64,000 bases of DNA. It comes from Streptomyces sp. WZ-12 (GTDB lineage: Bacteria; Actinomycetota; Actinomycetes; Streptomycetales; Streptomycetaceae). The notes below the pieces were generated by a model. That model had not been told where the DNA came from and searched no databases. It was given only the letters and a program-made list of their open reading frames with translations. Below are positions 52,058 to 60,142 of this stretch, one piece after another. The DNA lies in assembly GCF_028898845.1 (NCBI RefSeq), contig NZ_CP118574.1:8357001-8421000 (forward strand). Reading direction: 5' to 3'. The first letter of the stretch is position 1. Every line of letters begins with the position of its first letter. Position numbers and translations under genes: made by a program.

Positions 52058-55000
52058 GAGGCCCCTCCGATCCGGGCGGCCATCGCCCGCACCGTGTTGA
52101 GCCGGACCAGCTCCGACAGCGGGATGGTGACCTTGAACCGCTTGCGCACCCCGGCCAGGATGCGGGCCGCGGCGAGCGAGTCCGCGCCGAGCTCGGTCAG
52201 CGGGGTCAGCGCGTCCACCTCGGGCAGCTTGAGCACGCCCGCCCACAGCTCGGCCAACTCCCGCTCGACGCCCTCCGCCAGCGCGGTGTCACCGGACGCG
52301 ACGGGCTCGACCCGGAGAGCCTCGCCCGCGGCCAACTGCCCCCGGTCCACCTTGCCGTTGGCGGTCAGCGGCAGCCGCTCGTGCCACACCACGACGGACG
52401 GGACCAGGTACGCGGGCAGTTGCTCGTGCAGGGCCGCGCGCAGTGCGTCCTCCAAGTGGCGCCGCTCGGCGGCGGGTTGATCCGGGTCGCCCGCCACCAG
52501 GTGGGCGACGAGCTGATCGCCGCGGCTGCCGGGCCGGCGGACCACCACCGCCTGCCGCACGCCGGGCAGCGCCACCAGGCGCGTCTCTATCTCACCCGGT
52601 TCGACGCGGTAGCCGTTGAGCTTGATCTGGAAGTCCGCGCGGCCGAGGATGTCGATCTCCCCGGACGGCAGATAGCGACCGCGGTCGCCGGTGCGGTACA
52701 GCCGCACCCCCCGCCGCCGATCGTGCCGGAACCGCTCGCCGGTCGCCCGCTCGTCCTTCCAGTACCCGCGGGCCAGGCCGGTCCCGGCGGCGAAGATCTC
52801 GCCGGGCACCCAGTCGGGCAGGTCCAGGCCGTCCCCGTCGAGCACATACGCCTTGTTGTTGTCGTTGGGCCGCCCGTACGGGATGCGTTGCGCGCCGTCG
52901 TCGTCCGGGCCGACGGGATGGACGACGTTCCAGACGGTGGTCTCGGTCGGACCACCGAGCGCGACCACGTCGAGGGAGGGCAGGCTCGCCCGCAGGGCCG
53001 CCGGGAGTTCGGGCGGGATCCGGTCGCCGCTCATCATCACCAACCGCAGGCCGGCGAGCGGCGCCAAGCCGTCCGCGCGTGCCTGGTCGTGCAGCAGCGC
53101 CACGATCTGCGGTACCGAGTTCCACACCGTGACCCCGCCGCGCTCGCACATCGCGAGCCAGTGCGCGGCGTCGGCGGCCTTGTCGTGGTCGGGCAGGACG
53201 AGCGCGGCACCGACGGAGAGCGCCCCGAACACGTCGTAGACGGAGAGGTCGAAGCTGAACGCGCTGATCGCGAACAGCCGGTCGCCCGGGCCGACGCCGA
53301 AGCGACGGGTGCAGTCCGCGACGACGTTGGCCACGCTGCGGTGGCTGACCATGACGCCCTTCGGCCTGCCGGCCGTGCCCGAGGTGGGCAGGACATAGGC
53401 GAGGTCGTCAGGGCCCGCGCCGGCGACGGGGGAGGGCTCCGGCCCGTCATCGGCCTCGTCGACGCGGTCGAGTGCGAGCACCGTGCGCCGGTGCGAGGGG
53501 TCGCTCCAGCCGGAGTTGGTGAGCACGCACCGCACCTCGCCGCCGTCGAGCAGCTCCTGCTGACGGCGGTCGGGCAGGTCGGCGTCGACGGGCAGATAGG
53601 CCGCGCCCGCCAGGAGCGTGCCCATGATCCCGACGAGCTGCTCGGGCCCGCGGGTCATGACCAGGCCGACGAGCTCCTCCCGGCCGACGCCCTGGGCGCG
53701 CAGCCAGGCGGCCGTGGCACGGGCCCGCCGGTACAGCTCGGCGTAACTGAGCTCACCGGTCGAGGTGATCACCGCCGGTGCCTGCGGGGTGCGGCGTGCC
53801 TGGGCCACGAACGGCTCGTGCAGCAGCAGTTGCTGCGGCAGCGGCCGGTCGGTGTCGTTGGCGGCGCGCCGGCGCGCTCGCTGCTCGGCCGGCAGCAGGT
53901 CGAACCGGTGGTTGTTCCACTCACCGTCATCGGCGAGCAGGTCGAGCAGGTGCTGATACCCCTGCGCCAGATCATCCAGCAGGCCCGGCGGGAACAGCTC
54001 GTCGACGCCGTCCAGTTGGACGACCACGCCGCCGTGCTGCTCCATCGCGAACACGTTCAGCCAGGTCTGCGGCGTCTGGCTGATGGTGTGCACCTCGGGC
54101 CCGAACAGCTCCAGCGCGGAGCCGTCCACGTCCGCGAGCGGATAGCCGATGGCGCTGTTGAAGGTGAAGGGCATGCGGGGCTGCCCGCCGCTGCGCAGGC
54201 CCAGTTCCCGCAACACCTCGACGCCGGAGAAGTGCCGGTTGTCCAGGTCGGTGCGCAGCCGCTCCTGCACCGCCTTGGCGCGCTCGGCGAAGGGCACCCC
54301 GCGGTCCAGCTCGACCGAGACCAGGATCGGGTCGCTGTACTGCCCGATCGACTCCAGGACGCGCGGATGGATCGGCGGGCGGTTGGCCACCGTGGTGGTC
54401 AGGGTGAAGCGGGGGCCGGCGCCCCAACAGGCGAGGGTCTCGGCGTAGGCGGCGAACAGCAGCCCGGACGGGGTGACGCCGGCCGCGGCGGCGTGCTCCT
54501 TCAGCGCCGTCCAGCGGTCCGCCGACACCCGTACCACGCGCTGGGTGAAGCGCGGCGTGGTGATCGCCTCGGGGCTCTTGGCCAGCGGCAGTTCCGGGTG
54601 GCCCCACAGCGTGCCGTCCGCCAGCCGCTCCTGCCAATACGCCTTGGCCCGGGCGTACGGCTTCCGGGTGCGCGCGGTCTCCAGCGCGGCCACATAGGAC
54701 TCGAAGGAGGCTTCCTCGCCGGCCGTCGGCGGCTCCTGCCGGTAGTGCGCCCACCACTGCCGGAAGAACAGGAACATGCTGATCCCGTCCATCACCAGGC
54801 CGTCATGGCCGACGTGCAGCAGCATGCGGTCTCCGGCCAGCAGCGACACCTCGGCCGCCACCAGCGGGGCCTGCGCGGTCGGCAGCATCCGGTGGTTCCA
54901 GCGCGCACGGTGCGCGGCCAGCCCGGTGCCGTCGTCACCCCGCAAGTCGACCTGCTCGATGCGGACTTCAACCGCAGGCTGGCGGACCTGGGTCTGGTCC

Positions 55001-55353
55001 GCGGTGAAGCGGGAGCGCAGACAGTCGTGCCGGGCGACCACGGCGTTCAGCGCGTCCTGGAGTCGGTCGACGTCCCAGTGCCCCTCGATCTCGTGGTAGA
55101 CGTAGCTGGCCACGTTGCCGAGCTCGAACACCTCGTCGCGGCCGGCGAGATAGCCCTGCTGCAACGGGGTCAGCGCGAACCCGGGGTCCGGGTTGAGATG
55201 GGTCAGCAGCTCGGCCTTGACGTCCCGGATACGGCCGACGAGATCGGCGTCCACGCGCTCGCGCGGACCCTGCAACCGCAGGTCCTGGCCGGCGGCGACG
55301 ATGCTCAGACCGCGGGCGCTGACCTCCTCCAACACCGCCAGGTAGTCGGTCAT
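52054..55353 (-). CDS. NRPS: TubC docking - heterocyclisation (Cy) - A(Cys) - PCP
   Basis: 1099 residues. TubC-type docking domain (about 1-55, GLSIVAAGQDLRLQGP). Cy domain (about 57-490): D184-x4-D189-x2-S192 in HDGLVMDGIS replaces the HHxxxDG of condensation domains, and SQTPQTWLN (425-433) is a Cy core motif. A domain (about 510-1000): SGTAGRPKG at 658-666; code residues D702 L703 Y706 N745 M773 S775 L799 V807 W808 (DLYN-M-SLV-W), close to the cysteine code DLYNLSLI; Lys1001 in NGKVD. PCP: GADSL with Ser1059. So it should condense an upstream thioester with cysteine and close a thiazoline. No TE and no oxidase domain. ATG 55353 overlaps the upstream stop (ATGA). Confidence 0.95.
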   Translation of the reverse strand: MTDYLAVLEEVSARGLSIVAAGQDLRLQGPRERVDADLVGRIRDVKAELLTHLNPDPGFALTPLQQGYLAGRDEVFELGNVASYVYHEIEGHWDVDRLQDALNAVVARHDCLRSRFTADQTQVRQPAVEVRIEQVDLRGDDGTGLAAHRARWNHRMLPTAQAPLVAAEVSLLAGDRMLLHVGHDGLVMDGISMFLFFRQWWAHYRQEPPTAGEEASFESYVAALETARTRKPYARAKAYWQERLADGTLWGHPELPLAKSPEAITTPRFTQRVVRVSADRWTALKEHAAAAGVTPSGLLFAAYAETLACWGAGPRFTLTTTVANRPPIHPRVLESIGQYSDPILVSVELDRGVPFAERAKAVQERLRTDLDNRHFSGVEVLRELGLRSGGQPRMPFTFNSAIGYPLADVDGSALELFGPEVHTISQTPQTWLNVFAMEQHGGVVVQLDGVDELFPPGLLDDLAQGYQHLLDLLADDGEWNNHRFDLLPAEQRARRRAANDTDRPLPQQLLLHEPFVAQARRTPQAPAVITSTGELSYAELYRRARATAAWLRAQGVGREELVGLVMTRGPEQLVGIMGTLLAGAAYLPVDADLPDRRQQELLDGGEVRCVLTNSGWSDPSHRRTVLALDRVDEADDGPEPSPVAGAGPDDLAYVLPTSGTAGRPKGVMVSHRSVANVVADCTRRFGVGPGDRLFAISAFSFDLSVYDVFGALSVGAALVLPDHDKAADAAHWLAMCERGGVTVWNSVPQIVALLHDQARADGLAPLAGLRLVMMSGDRIPPELPAALRASLPSLDVVALGGPTETTVWNVVHPVGPDDDGAQRIPYGRPNDNNKAYVLDGDGLDLPDWVPGEIFAAGTGLARGYWKDERATGERFRHDRRRGVRLYRTGDRGRYLPSGEIDILGRADFQIKLNGYRVEPGEIETRLVALPGVRQAVVVRRPGSRGDQLVAHLVAGDPDQPAAERRHLEDALRAALHEQLPAYLVPSVVVWHERLPLTANGKVDRGQLAAGEALRVEPVASGDTALAEGVERELAELWAGVLKLPEVDALTPLTELGADSLAAARILAGVRKRFKVTIPLSELVRLNTVRAMAARIGGAS

Positions 55354-57584
55354 CGGGCCACCTCCTGGGCCAGGTCGCGACCGAGCGCGGCGATGCTCCG
55401 CCCGGAGAGCAGCTCCGCCATCGGGATGTCGAGGTCCAGTCGCTCCAGGATCTGGTACTGCACCGTGACCGCCTGCAACGAGGACGCGCCGAGTTCCGAC
55501 AGCGTCTTGTCGGCCACCGCGGCGTCCGGGGGCAGGCCGAGTGTGGCGCGCACCACGTCGGCGAGCCAGGGCAGCGGGTCCGGCGCCGCCCCCGAGGACG
55601 GTGGCGGCGTGGGCTCGGCGGCGAAGAACACCTGCCCGGTCAGGTCCAGTTGGGACCCGGCCGGCACCAACTCGACGGTGCTGGGCCAGGCGGGCTCGGA
55701 CTCGCCGAGCAGCGCGGCCAGCCGCCCGGCGAAGCGCGGCATGACGGGCGTCGCGACCCGGGACAGCAGCCGGGCCGCGGCCAGTTCCAACGCCATCGCC
55801 GTGCGGTTCTCCGACTGCCACCCGGACCCGCCGGCCAGCACCGCCTCCCGCCCGGCGAACGCGCGCGCATCGGTGACGATGCCCTCCAGTTCGCCGGTGG
55901 CCGCCCGCAGGGAGAACCCGTCCTGGCCCAAGTGCCCCGTCACGGCCGCCAGTCGCCGGCCGAGCTGGGCGTAGAACGCGGTGTGCTCGGGCGTCCAGGT
56001 GCCGGCGTCCGGTACCACGCCGCCGTAGCGCGCGGTCAACCGCCGGCCGAGGTCGTCGAGCCAGCCCTGCCAGCCCTCGATCAACACCTCGCGCACGGTC
56101 GTGCGGTACGCCTGCCGTACGAAGTTGGTGCGCTCGCCCTCCGGGCGGGTGCGGGAGAGGTAGAACCGCACCGCGTCCACCGTCTCCGGGCACAGCAGGT
56201 CCTTGCCCCACACCGCGTGCCGCCGACTGGTGGAGAACTTCTGGTCCTCCAGCAGATAGAACTCGTTGACGTGGTAGTCGATGTCCGGCTGCCAGTCCGG
56301 GAACGCCAACTGGTACAGCACCGGATACAGGATCGCGTGGTAGAAGCTGTTGTCGTAACCGAAGAAGTGGACGATCTTCCAGTCCTGTTCCGGCTTGTGC
56401 GCCTGCCACTGCTCGCCGATCCGGGCCCCGAGCTGCGCGATGCCGTGCAGGAAACCGTACGACATCTCCGGCCACACCCAGATCACCTGGTCATCGGTGC
56501 CGTCCGGGGAGACGCCCCACTGCGCGGGGTGGGTCAGCGGCAGGTCGAACGCCCCCCGCGCGAAGACCCGTTGGGCCAGTTCGCGCAGCCGGGCCGGAAC
56601 CCGACCGAGCGCGTGGTGCCGGGCGACGGACTCGCGGAACTCGTGCAGCGCCAGGGTGTGCCGGGCCAGGCCGCCGGCCCGCACCCCCTCCGAGTGCCGG
56701 CTGCGCGCCTCGACGAGGTCGGCAACGACGTTGGGCTCACCGCACTCCTCGCAGATGTTGCCGTTGGTACCCGCCGCGCAGGACGGACAGACACCGGAGA
56801 CGTCCACCTCGTAGAGGTACCGGCCGGACTCCTCGTCGAAGAGCGCGGGAAGTTCCCGCCGGGCCACCCGGCCGGAGCTCTCCAGCGCCGCGAAGAAGTC
56901 GCGCAGCCCCGCGCGGTAGCCGGCCTCCGTACTGGTCACGGTGAACTGGTCGGGCCGGATGTCCATCAACTCCAGCGTCCTGGCGATCTCCTCGCCGTAG
57001 CGCGCCGCGACCCGCTCCGGAGTGCTGTGGTCCTGCGCCGCCTTGGCCACCACATAGCTTTGGTGGTCGTCGCTGCCGGTCAGGTGCCAGGCCCGCACCC
57101 CGTTCATGCGGTGGAACCGCACGAACGCGTCCGCCCCGAGGTACGGCCCGGACAGATGCCCGAGGTGCAGGTCCCCGTTGGGGGTCGGCGGGGTGGAGAA
57201 GACGAACACCGGCCGCTCCGCGAAGCGCCGCCGGCCGGGGCGCGTGGCCACCTCCGCGGCGTGCTGGAGCTCGCGCCAGTAGTAGGTCACGAACAGCACG
57301 TCGCGCTCACCGGTGTTGTCGATGACATGGGTCTCGAACGGGTCGAACTTCACGACCGTGCCCGGCCCGACCGGATGGCGCGCCCCGTCCACCACGATCT
57401 CGCCGGTGCCCGCCACGATCACGAACATCTCGATCTCGTCGTGCTGGTGCGGCTCGGAGCGCCCGCCCGGCCGCACCCGGCCCCAGCCCGCGCCCAGCCC
57501 GACGACACCGGGCAGGTCGATGGTGCTCATGTCGATCCCGAAGGCATCGCTGAGCGCCGCGGGGTCGAAGGTGTCGATCTTCAA
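55350..57584 (-). CDS. Hydrazine synthetase (cupin + MetRS-like) fused to a carrier protein
   Basis: 744 residues in three parts. Cupin (about 1-110): PHQHDEIEMF with His46, His48, Glu52 and FETHVI with His86, the complete metal site. MetRS-like class I synthetase (about 122-640): TPPTPNGDLHLGHLSGP (HLGH 140-143 as HIGH), zinc knuckle Cys266/269/278/281, KFSTS 449-453 as KMSKS. Carrier domain (about 668-744): LSELGASSLQAVTV with Ser702. Cupin-MetRS proteins such as Spb40 (s56-p1) and Tri28 (triacsin) adenylate an amino acid, ester-link it to an N-hydroxylated amine, and rearrange to an N-N bond. The C-terminal carrier is not part of those enzymes as I know them. TTG start at 57584 with GGGGAG upstream; overlaps neighbours by four bases at both ends (TTGA, ATGA). 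Confidence 0.93.
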   Translation of the reverse strand: MKIDTFDPAALSDAFGIDMSTIDLPGVVGLGAGWGRVRPGGRSEPHQHDEIEMFVIVAGTGEIVVDGARHPVGPGTVVKFDPFETHVIDNTGERDVLFVTYYWRELQHAAEVATRPGRRRFAERPVFVFSTPPTPNGDLHLGHLSGPYLGADAFVRFHRMNGVRAWHLTGSDDHQSYVVAKAAQDHSTPERVAARYGEEIARTLELMDIRPDQFTVTSTEAGYRAGLRDFFAALESSGRVARRELPALFDEESGRYLYEVDVSGVCPSCAAGTNGNICEECGEPNVVADLVEARSRHSEGVRAGGLARHTLALHEFRESVARHHALGRVPARLRELAQRVFARGAFDLPLTHPAQWGVSPDGTDDQVIWVWPEMSYGFLHGIAQLGARIGEQWQAHKPEQDWKIVHFFGYDNSFYHAILYPVLYQLAFPDWQPDIDYHVNEFYLLEDQKFSTSRRHAVWGKDLLCPETVDAVRFYLSRTRPEGERTNFVRQAYRTTVREVLIEGWQGWLDDLGRRLTARYGGVVPDAGTWTPEHTAFYAQLGRRLAAVTGHLGQDGFSLRAATGELEGIVTDARAFAGREAVLAGGSGWQSENRTAMALELAAARLLSRVATPVMPRFAGRLAALLGESEPAWPSTVELVPAGSQLDLTGQVFFAAEPTPPPSSGAAPDPLPWLADVVRATLGLPPDAAVADKTLSELGASSLQAVTVQYQILERLDLDIPMAELLSGRSIAALGRDLAQEVAR

Positions 57585-58648
57585 CGCAGACTCCCCTTCA
57601 CACTCTGGTCGAGCAGTTGGACGGCCTCGGCGGCGATGGCCGGGGCGAGGCGATAGCCGGATCCGTTGGCCGCGCCCGCGAACACCACCCGGCCGTCCGG
57701 GTCGAGTCGGCGCAGCAGCGGCTCCCGGGACGTGCTGTAGGCGTCGCAGAAGACGCGGCCGGCCGTGCACCGCGCGGCGAGCGCGGGCGCGTAGCGCTCC
57801 AGACAGGCGCGGGCCTGCGCGAGGTCGTGCCCGGCGAGATCCGCGCCGATCCGGTCGGGGTCGACGTCCCAGTCCTCGCAGGTGTAGCTGAACAGCCAGT
57901 GCCCGCGGTAGGCCAACGGCAGCAGGAAGGCGTCCTCGTCGTGGAAGACGACCGCCCGGTCCCGCTCGTCCACGGGGTGATCGAGGTGCAGGGCGACGAC
58001 CCGCTTGACGCGCGCGCCCAGCGGCGCCACCCGATCCGCCCAGGCGGGCTCGGCCAACCACGGGCCCGGCGCGAGCACCACCCGGTCGACCACCAACCGC
58101 TCACCGGTGCCCAACCCAAGCCGCACGCCGGAGCCGTCGGGCTCCACCGCCGTGACGCGGACCGCCTCCCGTACCTCGACGCGCGGGCGCACCTCGGTGA
58201 CCAGCGCCTCGACCAGGCGGTGCACATCGGCGTACTGCCCGCCCTCGACGTCCCACACCGACATCCCCGGCGGTACGCGGACCTCGGCACCACAGGCGTC
58301 GAGCACACCCGGGGCACCATCGCGGCGCACCGGTCGGGCGTAGCTGCGCGCCATCTCCTCCCGGTCGGCCCGCGACACCAGCGACATGCCGACCGGGTGG
58401 ATCGGCACGGCGGGCCGGTCGGCCCTGAGCTTCTCGTAGAACTCCTGGCTGTACTCCGACATACGGCGCACCCGCTCGCTCGCACCGCGGGGGAAGTGCA
58501 GCCCGGCGGAGCGCCTGCTGGCCCCGCAGCCGACCTCGTCCCGATCCAGCAGCAGCACCCTGCTCGACGGGGACTCCTGGACGATCCGGCGGGCCGTCAG
58601 GCATCCGATGATGCCGCCGCCGATCACCGCTACCGTGCCCAGATCCAT
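57581..58648 (-). CDS. DAO-family FAD oxidase (hydrazinoacetate-releasing type)
   Basis: 355 residues of the glycine/D-amino-acid-oxidase family. FAD-binding GTVAVIGGGIIGCLTARRIV, then RRSAGLHFPRGASERV and the second FAD/product region RVFCDAYSTSREPLLRRLDPDGRVVFAGAANGSGYRLAPAIAAEA. In s56-p1 and triacsin pathways a DAO-like enzyme oxidises the lysine-glycine hydrazine and frees hydrazinoacetate and a semialdehyde; this gene occupies the same slot between the N-hydroxylase and the hydrazine synthetase. ATG 58648 is one base from the upstream stop. Confidence 0.88.
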   Translation of the reverse strand: MDLGTVAVIGGGIIGCLTARRIVQESPSSRVLLLDRDEVGCGASRRSAGLHFPRGASERVRRMSEYSQEFYEKLRADRPAVPIHPVGMSLVSRADREEMARSYARPVRRDGAPGVLDACGAEVRVPPGMSVWDVEGGQYADVHRLVEALVTEVRPRVEVREAVRVTAVEPDGSGVRLGLGTGERLVVDRVVLAPGPWLAEPAWADRVAPLGARVKRVVALHLDHPVDERDRAVVFHDEDAFLLPLAYRGHWLFSYTCEDWDVDPDRIGADLAGHDLAQARACLERYAPALAARCTAGRVFCDAYSTSREPLLRRLDPDGRVVFAGAANGSGYRLAPAIAAEAVQLLDQSVKGSLR

Positions 58649-58649
58649 G

Positions 58650-59954
58650 TCACACCCTCCCTCGCAGCTCGCCCTCGTCGCTGCCTTCGTCCGCCCACTC
58701 GACGAAGGAGGAGAGCTGTTCCTCCCGCTGCACACCGCGCAGCCGGTCCACGATGCGCTGGCTGCGCCACGCCAGCAGGCTCAAGTTCTTGTCAGCGAGC
58801 CCCCGTTGGGACGGGGCCGCGTTCTGGACGAAGATGTTGTGGTCCGGCGGGCCGTCCCAGCGCACCGCGTAGTCCCGGTCCACCAGGTACTCACCGCCGT
58901 CCCCGTCCAGCCGGCCGGCCAGCGGGGCGAACAGGTCCAACAGGCCGGAGCGGAAGCCGGTCGACCAGATGACCACGTCGGCGGGGACCCGTTGCGGGCG
59001 GTCGGGCCGGTCGTTGTTGACCACCGTCAGCTCCCACCCGGCACCGGCCCCGGTCACGCCGGTGATCTCGCGGTTCGGGTACAGCCTGATCAGCCCGGGC
59101 GAGCGGGCGATGAACCGGTGGTGGTAGATGCGCTGGTAGATCGCGCGCAGCGTCGGCTCGGAGATGCCGTCGCTGGACAGCACGTTCTCCTGGTTGATCC
59201 GGTCCCGGACCGCCCGGTCCAGACCGTAGAAGTACTCCGAGAAGCACGGCATGTAGAAGTCGTTGGTGAACGGCGAGTCGTCGATCGGCAGGAAGTTGCG
59301 GCGCCGGGAGAACCACGAGACCCGACTGGGCAGTTGGTCGCCCTCGCGGGAGAGCAGGTCGAGGAACGCCTCGGCGCCCGACTGCCCGCCGCCCACCACC
59401 ACGACGCGCTTGCCGCCGAGGTCGACGGCCTTCTCGACGAAGTCGCAGACGTGGAACTGGCTGCCGGAGGCCCCGGCCTGGCCGGTCGGCGGGATCCACG
59501 GCCGGTTGCCGACGCCCACGGCGATGTTGTCCGCGGTGAGCACCCGGTCGTCGGTGTGCACGCGGAAGACACCGTCGAAGTCGATCGACCGGACCTCCTC
59601 CCCGTAGACGATGTTCTTCATCCGCCAGCTCGCCCACTCCAGGTAGTTGCGGAACTCCTGTCGCGGCACCGCGTCGAACTGGGCGTTGACGAAGTGGTAG
59701 ATCCGGCCCTGGTCGTGCAGGTAGTTGAGGAAGGAGAACTGGCTGGTCGGATCGGCCAGGCTCACCAGGTCCTTGACCATCGTGACCTGGAGCGTGGTGC
59801 CACGGATCTGCTGACCGTCGTGCCAGCTGAAGGCTTCCTTGCGGTCGAGGAACAGGCTCGGCAGGTCGCGGTGCGGAGAGAGCAGGGCGGCCAGACTGAG
59901 GTTGGCCGGCCCGACACCGATACCGAGCACGCTGAGATGGTTTTTGTCGATCAC
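58650..59954 (-). CDS. L-lysine/ornithine N-monooxygenase (SidA/IucD/PvdA family)
   Basis: 434 residues. LSVLGIGVGPANLSLAAL (FAD), SWHDGQQIRGTTLQVTMVKDLVSLADPTSQFSFLNYLHD (substrate/FAD), VVVVGGGQSGAEAFLDLL (NADPH) and ADVVIWSTGFRSG (ATGY-like). The flavin enzyme hydroxylates the side-chain amine of a diamino acid. In hydrazine-forming clusters it supplies N6-hydroxylysine for the cupin-MetRS enzyme. No siderophore genes (IucA/C-like, hydroxamate acyltransferase) are visible, which favours that role. GTG 59954 overlaps a small ORF stop (GTGA). Confidence 0.92.
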   Translation of the reverse strand: MIDKNHLSVLGIGVGPANLSLAALLSPHRDLPSLFLDRKEAFSWHDGQQIRGTTLQVTMVKDLVSLADPTSQFSFLNYLHDQGRIYHFVNAQFDAVPRQEFRNYLEWASWRMKNIVYGEEVRSIDFDGVFRVHTDDRVLTADNIAVGVGNRPWIPPTGQAGASGSQFHVCDFVEKAVDLGGKRVVVVGGGQSGAEAFLDLLSREGDQLPSRVSWFSRRRNFLPIDDSPFTNDFYMPCFSEYFYGLDRAVRDRINQENVLSSDGISEPTLRAIYQRIYHHRFIARSPGLIRLYPNREITGVTGAGAGWELTVVNNDRPDRPQRVPADVVIWSTGFRSGLLDLFAPLAGRLDGDGGEYLVDRDYAVRWDGPPDHNIFVQNAAPSQRGLADKNLSLLAWRSQRIVDRLRGVQREEQLSSFVEWADEGSDEGELRGRV

Positions 59955-60142
59955 TGTGCATCGCCCCCGTTTCCGGTCGATGAACTGGTGCGTCCGGTGG
60001 TGCTCCCGCTGGCGTGTGAGGAGGGCGGCCGACGGCGCACGGGGCGGCCGTCGGGCCACCACGTCGCCGGCACATCGAGGGGTGTCCGCGGCGCTCTGCG
60101 TGCGATGCCGCGTACCTGGTGCCCGGTCCGTAATCGGGTCAT
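59951..60142 (-). CDS. Small ORF inside the operon, with a TTA codon
   Basis: 63 residues: MTRLRTGHQVRGIARRAPRT, ..., DVPATWWPDGRPVRRRP, then a Ser/Thr/Gly tail ending TGNGGDAQ. It fills the only gap in the chain: its start overlaps the P450 stop as ATGA and its stop overlaps the N-hydroxylase start as GTGA. Codon 4 is TTA (bases 60133-60131), rare in Streptomyces. About a quarter of third positions are A/T, more than in the neighbours, and no family is recognised; it is not MbtH. It could be a real small protein, a coupling leader, or chance. Confidence 0.45.
   Translation of the reverse strand: MTRLRTGHQVRGIARRAPRTPLDVPATWWPDGRPVRRRPPSSHASGSTTGRTSSSTGNGGDAQ

Noticed and set aside
52381..55974. 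1197-residue plus-strand ORF
   Set aside because: Antisense of the NRPS; long only because of GC-rich codon bias.
55354..56475. Upstream extension of the NRPS frame
   Set aside because: Overlaps the hydrazine-synthetase gene; the TubC domain and ATGA junction fix the start at 55353.
57585..58061. Upstream extension of the hydrazine-synthetase frame
   Set aside because: Shadow of the FAD oxidase; the cupin begins right after the TTG with a good ribosome site.
58650..59954. Siderophore (hydroxamate) pathway reading of the N-hydroxylase
   Set aside because: No hydroxamate acyltransferase, NIS synthetase or iron transporter nearby; cupin-MetRS partner explains it better.
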